A stretch of DNA of 64,000 nt, taken from positions 1,674,001-1,738,000 of the forward strand of contig NZ_CP182343.1 in NCBI RefSeq assembly GCF_048571125.1, given 5' to 3'. Shown here in pieces: positions 52,781 to 60,226 of this stretch (positions within the stretch are counted from its first letter, which is position 1; every line of letters starts with the position of its first letter). The DNA is from Arcobacter siniprincipis (GTDB taxonomy: Bacteria; Campylobacterota; Campylobacteria; Campylobacterales; Arcobacteraceae). The notes under the pieces are model-generated. The model saw nothing but the letters and a program-made list of their open reading frames with translations. It did not search any database and was not told the DNA's origin. The position numbers were made by a program, and so were the translations under genes.

Positions 52781-52957
52781 ATGGAAGAACGAATTATTTG
52801 TCAAAAGTGTGTTTACTATTATGTTACTTGGCAGGGTGGTAGAGCACATGGATGTAAAGCATATGGCTTTAAATCACAAACACTACCAAGCATAGTTGTA
52901 AAAAATTCTAGTAGATTAGACTGTAAGTTTTATCAAAAAAAACCAAATACTAAATAG
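52781..52957 (+). CDS. Four-cysteine mini-protein (58 aa)
   Basis: A 58-residue ORF beginning ATG at 52781, one base after the recR stop. Four cysteines (C7, C10, C25, C48) in CQKC...GC...DC suggest a small zinc or metal ribbon; the middle holds YYYVTWQGGRAHGCKAYGFKS and SIVVKNSS. Short proteins of this type are widespread and sometimes mislabelled as uracil-DNA glycosylase; I know of no proven function. Its stop overlaps the AGGAA Shine-Dalgarno of the following kinase. The gene order recR, mini-protein, kinase suggests one transcript. Confidence 0.75.
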   Translation: MEERIICQKCVYYYVTWQGGRAHGCKAYGFKSQTLPSIVVKNSSRLDCKFYQKKPNTK

Positions 52958-52966
52958 GAAGTTTTA

Positions 52967-54400
52967 TTGTCATTTAAGGAGCATATATTATATTTAGAAA
53001 TTAACAAAATCAAAATTTTTAGATACATACTTGCTAATGAAGAAATCCTAAATATTCTTGATAAATATGAAATCAGTATTGATGATTTTATAAAAAAACT
53101 TTTAAGTAAGATTTTTGAGAATATAGTTTCATATTTAAATGAACAAACAAATGAATTATCTTTTTTATCTAAGATGAAATTTGATAAAAGTGAGTACTTT
53201 TATATTCTACGAAATCTAAAAAATTCTATACATTTGCATATGAAAAATAAGAAACTTGATGATTATCTTTTTAGAAAAACTACAGATGAAATCTTTGATT
53301 CTTTCTACTTATATTTACTAAATAAAAATGATGATAAAATAAAAGTAGAAGATGAAGAAAAAATAACTTATTTATTAACTCTTTTAGATGAGAATCTACC
53401 ATTAGTTGATATATCACTTGATGGAAAAGTTATAGAATCAAGTAAAAGTTTTGATGAACTTTTTTTATACAAAGAAGAAAGCTCAAATCTTAATATTTTA
53501 GATTTAATTATTTATAAAAAAAATGCTATAAATTTTTTAAATAATATTTTAAAACATAACAACTTTGTTAGTGAAGTAGAAGTCCAAAAATGTGATAAAA
53601 CAGTTTTTTGGGTAAATATAAGTTCTATTAGAAAAGAAGATACCCTCACACTAATTTTTAAAGATATAACTTATAAAAAAAACCTAGAAAAACATAAAAA
53701 AGCCTTTTTAGAACAATCAAAAACGGCAGCTATAGGTGAATTGATATCAATGATAGCTCATCAATGGAGACAACCATTACAGACTGTTTCAATATTAGCA
53801 CAAAAATTAATCATAACTAAAACGACAGAAGGACATGTTAATAATGAGATATTAGAAAAATCGGTTAAAGAAATAGATACTCAAGTAAACTATATGTCTA
53901 GAACAATTGATGATTTTAGAAATTTCTTTAAACCAGAAAGTACTAGTGTTAACGCTAAACCTAGTACTATTATAGAAAAAGCTGTAAAATTTTTGCATTA
54001 TGTATTAACTATTAATAATATTGATTTGGAGTTAGATATAAAAAAAGATTATGAAATCAGTATAATTGAAAATAATTTAATTCAAGTCTTAATTAATATT
54101 ATTAAAAATTCTATTGATGTACTTGTAGAAAGAAATATCCAATCAAAGAAAATAATTATTAGATGTGATTTTAACGAAAATTATGTAATAATTGAAATCG
54201 AAGATAATGCAGGCGGAATACCTAAAGAAAATTTAAAAAAAGTTTTTGATTCATATTTTACAACTAAAAATGATGAAAAAGGTACCGGTCTTGGATTGTA
54301 TATGAGTAAAATTATTATTGAAGACCATAGTTTAGGGAAACTAAGTGTAAAAAATGGTTCAGATGGTGCATTATTTAAAATTGAATTACCAAGGGAATAG
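52967..54400 (+). CDS. Cytoplasmic PAS-histidine kinase (HQWRQPL type)
   Basis: The start is TTG with AGGAA six bases upstream. The 477-residue product has no membrane helix. Residues ~1-130 are helical and charged and match no family I can name. A PAS-like domain follows (~140-245, LPLVDISLDGKVIESSKSF), then the kinase core with H265 in AHQWRQPL, IIKNSIDVLVE, DNAGGI and GTGLGLYM. A soluble sensor of an internal signal is expected. No response regulator is adjacent. The next gene starts 9 bases later. Confidence 0.86.
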   Translation: MSFKEHILYLEINKIKIFRYILANEEILNILDKYEISIDDFIKKLLSKIFENIVSYLNEQTNELSFLSKMKFDKSEYFYILRNLKNSIHLHMKNKKLDDYLFRKTTDEIFDSFYLYLLNKNDDKIKVEDEEKITYLLTLLDENLPLVDISLDGKVIESSKSFDELFLYKEESSNLNILDLIIYKKNAINFLNNILKHNNFVSEVEVQKCDKTVFWVNISSIRKEDTLTLIFKDITYKKNLEKHKKAFLEQSKTAAIGELISMIAHQWRQPLQTVSILAQKLIITKTTEGHVNNEILEKSVKEIDTQVNYMSRTIDDFRNFFKPESTSVNAKPSTIIEKAVKFLHYVLTINNIDLELDIKKDYEISIIENNLIQVLINIIKNSIDVLVERNIQSKKIIIRCDFNENYVIIEIEDNAGGIPKENLKKVFDSYFTTKNDEKGTGLGLYMSKIIIEDHSLGKLSVKNGSDGALFKIELPRE

Positions 54401-54409
54401 GAGTTAATA

Positions 54410-55330
54410 TTGTTATATGAGGATTTAAAAATTGCTACAAAATCTTTAGGATTTTATACTATTGAAGATTTTGCAAAATATATAGGTGTTACAACATCAG
54501 AAATTTTAAAATGGGAAGAGAAAGATGAAATACCATATACTATCTCTTTTATTATTCATTTATTAAAAGGTGAAGAAAAATTACCAGAAAGTACTAGTTT
54601 AGATACTTTAGTAGAAGAGTGTTTGCCTCTTGCAACACTATTAGAAGAAGCATCTAGTTTTCCACATAAATTAGAAGAGATGTTTTTATTACAAAAAGAA
54701 TTAAATGACTCAACAAATGGTAAAAATTGGGAATTAGGAACTAATAAATATGGTAAAGAGATTAATTGGTTAAGATGTATTCACATGGAAGTTTCAGAAC
54801 TAATTGAATCAACTCCTTGGAAACACTGGAAAAATATCAATGCAGCACCTGATATGAATAATATTCATGTAGAGTTAGTCGATATTTGGCACTTTTTAAT
54901 GTCTTATATTTTACAAGAAACAAATATTCCAAAAGCCGTTTCATTGGTAAATACACATTGTATTTATGAAGCAAATAGTGAAGTAGATGTAAAACTTATG
55001 GTAAAAGAATCTGAAAAGCTTTCTTATATTTCACTAGCTATTCAAACTGGGAATATGCCATCTTTTTCAGGAATTGAGAGATTTATCGATCAATATTTTA
55101 GATGTTGTAAGATTTCTGGATTATCATTTACTTGGTTACAAAAACTTTATATTGGAAAAAACTGTTTAAATAAATTTAGACAAGACAATGGTTATAAAGA
55201 AGGAACATATATCAAAGAATGGAATGGAAAAGAAGATAATGTAATTATGGTATCAATATTAGAAGAGTATGAAAATATTGATTTTAACCTTTTATATACA
55301 AAACTAACTGAAGCTTATTCAAAACTGTAA
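54410..55330 (+). CDS. Dimeric dUTPase with N-terminal HTH-like domain
   Basis: A 306-residue protein. Residues ~1-60 resemble a helix-turn-helix/Xre-like domain (YTIEDFAKYIGVTTSEILKWEE). From about residue 75 it is an all-alpha dimeric dUTPase of the Campylobacter/Leishmania type, with HMEVSELIEST and ELVDIWHFLMS holding the metal-binding acids, plus TPWKHWK and KFRQDNGYKEGTY. It hydrolyses dUTP to dUMP to keep uracil out of DNA. The known C. jejuni enzyme is shorter (~230) and lacks the front domain. The start is TTG after GGAG. Confidence 0.85.
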   Translation: MLYEDLKIATKSLGFYTIEDFAKYIGVTTSEILKWEEKDEIPYTISFIIHLLKGEEKLPESTSLDTLVEECLPLATLLEEASSFPHKLEEMFLLQKELNDSTNGKNWELGTNKYGKEINWLRCIHMEVSELIESTPWKHWKNINAAPDMNNIHVELVDIWHFLMSYILQETNIPKAVSLVNTHCIYEANSEVDVKLMVKESEKLSYISLAIQTGNMPSFSGIERFIDQYFRCCKISGLSFTWLQKLYIGKNCLNKFRQDNGYKEGTYIKEWNGKEDNVIMVSILEEYENIDFNLLYTKLTEAYSKL

Positions 55331-55350
55331 AGAGATTTTCTCTTTACAGT
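55324..55350. terminator. Perfect 12-bp hairpin between dUTPase and azlC
   Basis: ACTGTAAAGAGA pairs perfectly with TCTCTTTACAGT around TTT, and it includes the dUTPase stop codon. No T-tract follows, so it may be a processing or stabilising hairpin or a weak terminator rather than a classical one. Confidence 0.5.
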
Positions 55351-55361
55351 GAATCTACATA

Positions 55362-56051
55362 ATGATAAAATCAAAAGAATTTAAAACAGCCCTTAAAGTA
55401 TCAATTCCCGTTATGATGGGTTATTGTGTACTTGGTTTTGCTTTTGGTTTATTAATTACTAGTTTAGATTATCCTTGGTATTTGGCACTTTTGATGTCAA
55501 TATTTATTTATGCAGGTGCCTTACAGTTTTTGGCTATTGGTTTTTTTAGTTCAAAACTTGGCTTGATTGATATTTTTATTACCTCTATTTTTGTAAATAT
55601 AAGACAATCTTTTTATGGCTTATCAATGCTTAAAAAGTTTAAAAAATCTGGAAAGCTCAAACCCTATTTAATTTTTGGACTTACCGATGAAACTTACGCC
55701 TTACTTACTAGTATAAAAGATGATGAACAATTAAAGAAAAAATATTATTACTTTTATTTATGTGGTCTTAATCAATTTTATTGGGTAATAGGGACACTTT
55801 TAGGAGCTATTTTTGGAACAAATATATCTTTTGACACAAAAGGTTTAGACTTTTCATTAACAGCATTATTTGTTATATTAGCAATTGAGCAATATAAAAC
55901 AAATAAAAATATTACACCTTTTGTAATTGGAGCTGTTACTTCTATTTTGGCAATTATTCTAGTGCCAATAAACAATATGCTTATATTTGCTATTGTTTGT
56001 TCTTTATTAGGAATGTTTATTCTTAGAAAAAGGCTAAATAATGACAAATAA
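55362..56051 (+). CDS. azlC: Branched-chain amino acid exporter large subunit AzlC
   Basis: A 229-residue membrane protein with about seven hydrophobic segments and AzlC features: VMMGYCVLGFAFGLLI at the start, SIFIYAGALQFLAIGF, NIRQSFYGLSMLKKF and LTDETYALL. It forms an efflux pair with AzlD for branched-chain amino acids and analogues. It overlaps azlD by 11 bases. No Lrp-type regulator (as with azlB in Bacillus) is next to it. The Shine-Dalgarno is poor, and the start was chosen by fit to the family N terminus. Confidence 0.92.
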   Translation: MIKSKEFKTALKVSIPVMMGYCVLGFAFGLLITSLDYPWYLALLMSIFIYAGALQFLAIGFFSSKLGLIDIFITSIFVNIRQSFYGLSMLKKFKKSGKLKPYLIFGLTDETYALLTSIKDDEQLKKKYYYFYLCGLNQFYWVIGTLLGAIFGTNISFDTKGLDFSLTALFVILAIEQYKTNKNITPFVIGAVTSILAIILVPINNMLIFAIVCSLLGMFILRKRLNNDK

Positions 56052-56367
56052 TGAAATATATTTAGCAATAGCAGTAATGGCAATAGCAAACTATATTACA
56101 AGGGTATTCCCTTTTTTATTTTTTGTAAAGCATGAACCACCAGCTTGGGTTGTATTTATTGAGAAAAACTTTCCTCCAATAATTATGACTATTTTGATAT
56201 TTTATACACTTACAAGTGTAGATTTTAAATCAGCTCCCTATGGATTAAAAGAACTTTTAGCTATAGGATTTACAGTATTTTTACACCTAAAATTTAATAA
56301 TTATTTGGTGTCAATTATATTAGGAACTCTTTTTTATATGGGACTTGTGCAGTTTTTTATCTTTTAA
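56041..56367 (+). CDS. azlD: Branched-chain amino acid exporter small subunit AzlD
   Basis: A 108-residue membrane protein with four hydrophobic segments and the AzlD pattern AIANYITRVFPFLFF (conserved TRxxP) near the N terminus. It is the small partner of AzlC; both are needed for export. Its start lies inside the azlC end (11-base overlap) and its stop overlaps the convergent DUF711 gene by four bases. Confidence 0.92.
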   Translation: MTNNEIYLAIAVMAIANYITRVFPFLFFVKHEPPAWVVFIEKNFPPIIMTILIFYTLTSVDFKSAPYGLKELLAIGFTVFLHLKFNNYLVSIILGTLFYMGLVQFFIF

Positions 56368-57596
56368 GGTACTAATAAAACTGCACTATTGCACAAATCA
56401 TCACTTTCAAAGTTTGTAATATCTCCAGCTTTTAATCCTGGAACTGGAAATAACCTTACAGTTAGTGGTTTATTTAATCTAAAAGCCATAGTACCAGTAT
56501 CCCTACAAATATCAGCAATCTTTTCAATGCTAGTGTCTCCCTCAATTGGAACAGTATCAAGGCCTATTCCACAAACAGATGAATATGTAAGAAGTGAGCG
56601 TATCTCAAACTCATTATTTTTTGTGGCAAGTGCCAAGCCTTCATCTTCAACAACTGCTAACATTAGTCCAGAAAAACCAATAAGCTCACAGCCTTTTTGA
56701 GACTTAAATACTTTTGTTAAAAGTGCTGATGCTTCAATTGTACCAGAAGCTCCGAAATAGGGTACATCAAGAAGTTTATAAACATCTACCATCGAAGAGC
56801 AGTTTTTAGAAGGTGCTGCTGATGTATCAATTCCTGCAAATTTCTTTTTAAATTTGTGTTTAAAACTGTTTACTATATTTAAAACATCATTTATATGGTA
56901 TTGTAAAGAGTTACTCATGATTTCATATGAATTTTGCCATTTTTTATTATGGTCTTTTTCTTCAGTTAGACTTTTTAAAGCCTCCACAAGTAAATCAGGA
57001 GTTTCTAATCCTAATGCAAAACAATCTTCATCACTACTATTATGATATGAAGCTGGGAAGTAAGGGATTAATGGCTTACAATTATAATTTATAGTAAAGT
57101 TAAAATTCCCTTCACCATTTGGAGTGATTTGAGCTATTTCTTTAACTACTTTTGCACACTCTAAAGTTTTAGAGGCATTTGGAACCCCTAATTCATCAAC
57201 TTCTACATTAACACATACATTACACAAATCTCCAAATTTTTGTATTAATATTGGTAACATTTCTATTTCTTCTGAAGTTTTTGCTTCACCTATGGCAAAT
57301 CGTATTCTAATATCTGGCATAGAATCACTCTTTAATAAATCAGATAAATATTGCATATCTTTTATGGCATTTTCTAAAGTTGATGTATCAAGATACTCTC
57401 CAAAAGCATTGGTAACTATTCTTATACTTTGAACTGTGTATCCATTTTGATTAAATTCTTTTGATAAATCTCCACCAAACAAAGAAGCTTCTTTGATCTT
57501 ATCTTTCCAAGTGGATTTGTCTTTTGTAAGAGTTAAAAAAGAGGTAATAGTTCTTATCTTACATAAATCTTTATTTTTTAAATTTTTACTTATCAT
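56364..57596 (-). CDS. DUF711 (UPF0210) family protein
   Basis: A 410-residue soluble protein of the DUF711 family. Characteristic stretches are IRTITSFLTL, VQSIRIVTNAFGEYL, FPASYHNS, GIDTSAAPSKNCSS and SSVCGIGLDTVPIEGDTS, ending in AVLLVP. The family resembles glycyl-radical-independent pyruvate formate-lyase-fold relatives in size only, and its activity is not established. It is coupled to the GNAT gene upstream by a one-base TAATG overlap, so the pair is probably one operon. It is convergent with azlD. Confidence 0.88.
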   Translation of the reverse strand: MISKNLKNKDLCKIRTITSFLTLTKDKSTWKDKIKEASLFGGDLSKEFNQNGYTVQSIRIVTNAFGEYLDTSTLENAIKDMQYLSDLLKSDSMPDIRIRFAIGEAKTSEEIEMLPILIQKFGDLCNVCVNVEVDELGVPNASKTLECAKVVKEIAQITPNGEGNFNFTINYNCKPLIPYFPASYHNSSDEDCFALGLETPDLLVEALKSLTEEKDHNKKWQNSYEIMSNSLQYHINDVLNIVNSFKHKFKKKFAGIDTSAAPSKNCSSMVDVYKLLDVPYFGASGTIEASALLTKVFKSQKGCELIGFSGLMLAVVEDEGLALATKNNEFEIRSLLTYSSVCGIGLDTVPIEGDTSIEKIADICRDTGTMAFRLNKPLTVRLFPVPGLKAGDITNFESDDLCNSAVLLVP

Positions 57597-58162
57597 TATT
57601 TTTCCAAAACTCTTTTTGATGTATCAAAAACCATTTCATAGTATCTATTATTGTTAAATTCAAACTCTTGAATAACATCAAGTCCTAGTTTTCTTTTATG
57701 GGCTGCATAAGAACGATCATTGATTACATTTACAAACGTTACTAAAATAGGGTATCTTTTAGACATAGATTCCAAGGCAAAATCAAAAAGTTTTTCAAGT
57801 AATCCACTTCCTCTTACACTTTTATCAATACAAACAGGTCCGTATTGGTAAGAATTATCTACAGTTAAAGTTTGTCCTAAATAGTTTAATTTTGGTAAGT
57901 CTTTTATCATATGTACAAACATCGGCCATTTTGACCAAAATTGCCAAGAAGCTGACATAACATATCCTAAAACTGTGTCTGCTTCAACTGCTATAAATAT
58001 TCCTTGTTCTTCTTCAATAATTGCAGTAAGTTCTTCTTTTGAAAATCCTGTGGTTACAAATCCATCTTTTTTATCTTCTTGGGCTATAGTTGCTAATTGG
58101 TATTTTGTATGTAGTTTTAATATATTATCTATATCTTTAAGTTCTGCGATTTTTAATTGCAT
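57596..58162 (-). CDS. GNAT family N-acetyltransferase
   Basis: The start is ATG at 58162 with GGAG upstream; the longest frame adds 12 residues without support. The 188-residue product has a GNAT fold: LKIAELKDIDNILKLH at the start, FIAVEADTVLGYVMSASW, and the acetyl-CoA loop region YGPVCIDKSVRGSGLLEKLFDFAL (RxxGxGxx variant RGSGLLEKL). It acetylates an unknown amine. It lies directly before the DUF711 gene and 65 bases after a Crp-type regulator on the same strand. Confidence 0.87.
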   Translation of the reverse strand: MQLKIAELKDIDNILKLHTKYQLATIAQEDKKDGFVTTGFSKEELTAIIEEEQGIFIAVEADTVLGYVMSASWQFWSKWPMFVHMIKDLPKLNYLGQTLTVDNSYQYGPVCIDKSVRGSGLLEKLFDFALESMSKRYPILVTFVNVINDRSYAAHKRKLGLDVIQEFEFNNNRYYEMVFDTSKRVLEK

Positions 58163-58227
58163 TTTTTTCTCCGTAAAATTAATAGTGAAAGTATACAATC
58201 AAAAAAAAATATTTTCATTAACCTATG

Positions 58228-58821
58228 TTAATTTTTCATCTCTTTTCTAATTCTTGATAAAGCAACATCCGTAATGCCTAAATAAGAAGCAATATGATAG
58301 TTTGCAACTGCATTTTCAATCATAGAATAATCATTCAAAAACTTTTCATAACGCTCTCTTGCACTTAAAAGTAGAAAATCAGCCTCACGTCTCTCTTTTT
58401 TGATTACAAGATTTTCGTATATTCTTAAAAGTAAATCATTCCATTGTTTATATTGCATACCTAGTTCTAAAAGTTTTTTATAGGGTATGTGTAAAGTTAT
58501 AAAGTCACTAAGAACTTCCACACTAAAAGGAGAGGGAATTCCTTGTGATACTGAAGAAATACTACTTAATAGATGTCCTTGTTTTTCTGCAAAAGATTTA
58601 TTGAACTCTTTACCATCATCAGTAAGGTAATAATATCTAGCTAGTCCATTAATAAGAAAATAAAAATCATCAATATGGTCATCTACATAAAAAAGATGTT
58701 GACCTTTTTTTAATGTTTTTGTTTTAAAATATTTTTTTGCTATTTCCCAATTTTCATCTGAAAGGGGAGATATATTATTTAATATTGGATATAAAATATC
58801 AAACTGTTTATCTTTATTCAT
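58228..58821 (-). CDS. Crp/Fnr-family transcriptional regulator
   Basis: A ~197-residue regulator. The cyclic-nucleotide-like beta barrel (~25-130; LKKGQHLFYVDDHIDDFYFLINGLARYYY) is followed by a C-terminal helix-turn-helix with HIASYLGITDVALSRIRKEM. No FNR cysteine set is seen, so it is not an oxygen-sensing FNR. The two possible ATGs (58830, 58821) both overlap the upstream receiver-PAS gene; the inner one is used because it gives the smaller overlap. It is a candidate regulator of the GNAT-DUF711 genes just downstream, which is inferred from position only. Confidence 0.87.
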   Translation of the reverse strand: MNKDKQFDILYPILNNISPLSDENWEIAKKYFKTKTLKKGQHLFYVDDHIDDFYFLINGLARYYYLTDDGKEFNKSFAEKQGHLLSSISSVSQGIPSPFSVEVLSDFITLHIPYKKLLELGMQYKQWNDLLLRIYENLVIKKERREADFLLLSARERYEKFLNDYSMIENAVANYHIASYLGITDVALSRIRKEMKN

Positions 58822-60085
58822 TATTTTCATTCTTAAATGTTTTAAGTTCCTCTTGTAAATTAGTCACTAAATCTACTAAAGATGCTATTCTTTTTTCATG
58901 ATCTACTCTTTTTTTATCAAGAGCTTTTATTTGTTCTTCTTTGTATTGAATAATAGCTTTTAAATCTTCAAGTTCTTTTGTAATAGTTTTGTTATGATTT
59001 TTTATTATTAATAGTTGTTTTGTCATTATGTCAAATTGTTTCTTTTTATCTTGTTTCATCATTAAATCCATTTTATTGTATTCAATGTTTTGGGTTTCAT
59101 AAATCTCCAGTTGTGATAAAAGATTTCGTATCTTATTTTCATAAGTAATAATTTTGTCTTTATAAAGTTTTGTATTATCATTACAACTAGTTGCTTTTGA
59201 TAATATATCTTCTTTTTCTTTTTTATGGTTTGCAATCTCTTTTTTATATAAGGTCAATTGTTCTAAAAATTTTTTATTTTGTGCTCTTCTTTGGTTTTCT
59301 TCTTCTGTCACTAAAAACCGTATGCTAATAAATTGAGTAATTTCTTTACCTGCATCATCATAAATTGGAATTATTTTTGTATTTACAAAATATGTTTCAT
59401 TGTCTTTAGATAGATGTTTTAGCGTTCCTTCCCATATTTTACCTTTTCTTGCTGTTTCCCATATCTCTTCGTATAAACTTGCTTGAACATCTGGATGTTT
59501 TAGAATACTATGATTTTTACCTAATATTTCATCTTCTAGATATCCTGATATATCAATAAAAGCATCATTTACAAAGGTGATATTTCCATCAAAATCAGTT
59601 TTTACAACTATTGCTTCTTTATTTAAAACAGATAAGTAAGCTTCCATTTCTTTCTTTTGTAATTCAAAATTCTTTTTATAATATATTTCTTTACAAATTT
59701 TTTCTACACTTTTATCAATTATTGAAAAATCTAATGGTTTTAATAAGTAGGAACTTACATTTAAGTTTATTGCTTTAATCATCTGTTCAGATTCACTTCT
59801 TGCTGTTGTAAAAATAAAAGGAATATCTTTATTTAATTCTCTTATTTTTTCAAGAAGTTCTATGCCATCGATTTTAGGCATATTAATATCGCTAATAATT
59901 AAATCAAAAGGTTCTTTATCATTTGTAGCTTTAATAAAGGCATCATAGGCTTCAAAACCATTGCTACATAAGATTGATGTATCAAATTTTTTATTTAAAT
60001 ATTTTCCAAAAATCATTCTTGCTTGGTCTTCATCTTCAACATATAAAACCTTTAATTTTTTGATAAAGTCTTTAATGTTTTCCAT
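58814..60085 (-). CDS. Receiver-PAS-coiled-coil protein (paralog of 37204 gene)
   Basis: A 423-residue soluble protein. The receiver domain (~1-130) is complete: acidic residues in YVEDED, phospho-acceptor D66 (LIISDINMPKIDG), and a LKPL lysine motif. A PAS domain follows (~150-260, GNITFVNDAFIDISGYLEDEI, then KHPDVQASLYEEIW), and then a long charged coiled coil to the end. There is no DNA-binding or enzymatic output. It has the same domain plan as the protein at 37204. AAAGGA precedes the ATG. The Crp-type gene overlaps its end, so the two are co-transcribed. Confidence 0.85.
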   Translation of the reverse strand: MENIKDFIKKLKVLYVEDEDQARMIFGKYLNKKFDTSILCSNGFEAYDAFIKATNDKEPFDLIISDINMPKIDGIELLEKIRELNKDIPFIFTTARSESEQMIKAINLNVSSYLLKPLDFSIIDKSVEKICKEIYYKKNFELQKKEMEAYLSVLNKEAIVVKTDFDGNITFVNDAFIDISGYLEDEILGKNHSILKHPDVQASLYEEIWETARKGKIWEGTLKHLSKDNETYFVNTKIIPIYDDAGKEITQFISIRFLVTEEENQRRAQNKKFLEQLTLYKKEIANHKKEKEDILSKATSCNDNTKLYKDKIITYENKIRNLLSQLEIYETQNIEYNKMDLMMKQDKKKQFDIMTKQLLIIKNHNKTITKELEDLKAIIQYKEEQIKALDKKRVDHEKRIASLVDLVTNLQEELKTFKNENNE

Positions 60086-60226
60086 ATAGATATCCTTTTG
60101 TAATATAAAAGTTATTAATTTTATTATTCTTAAACTAAAAACTTGCTAATTTAAAATAATAATAATAAAATATAATGTCTTGTATTATAATGTATTTTAC
60201 TATTAAATTTAAAATGTGAGTCAATA

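Noticed and set aside
58228..58821. Crp-type regulator as an oxygen-sensing FNR
   Set aside because: The N-terminal cysteine cluster needed for the FNR iron-sulfur centre is absent.
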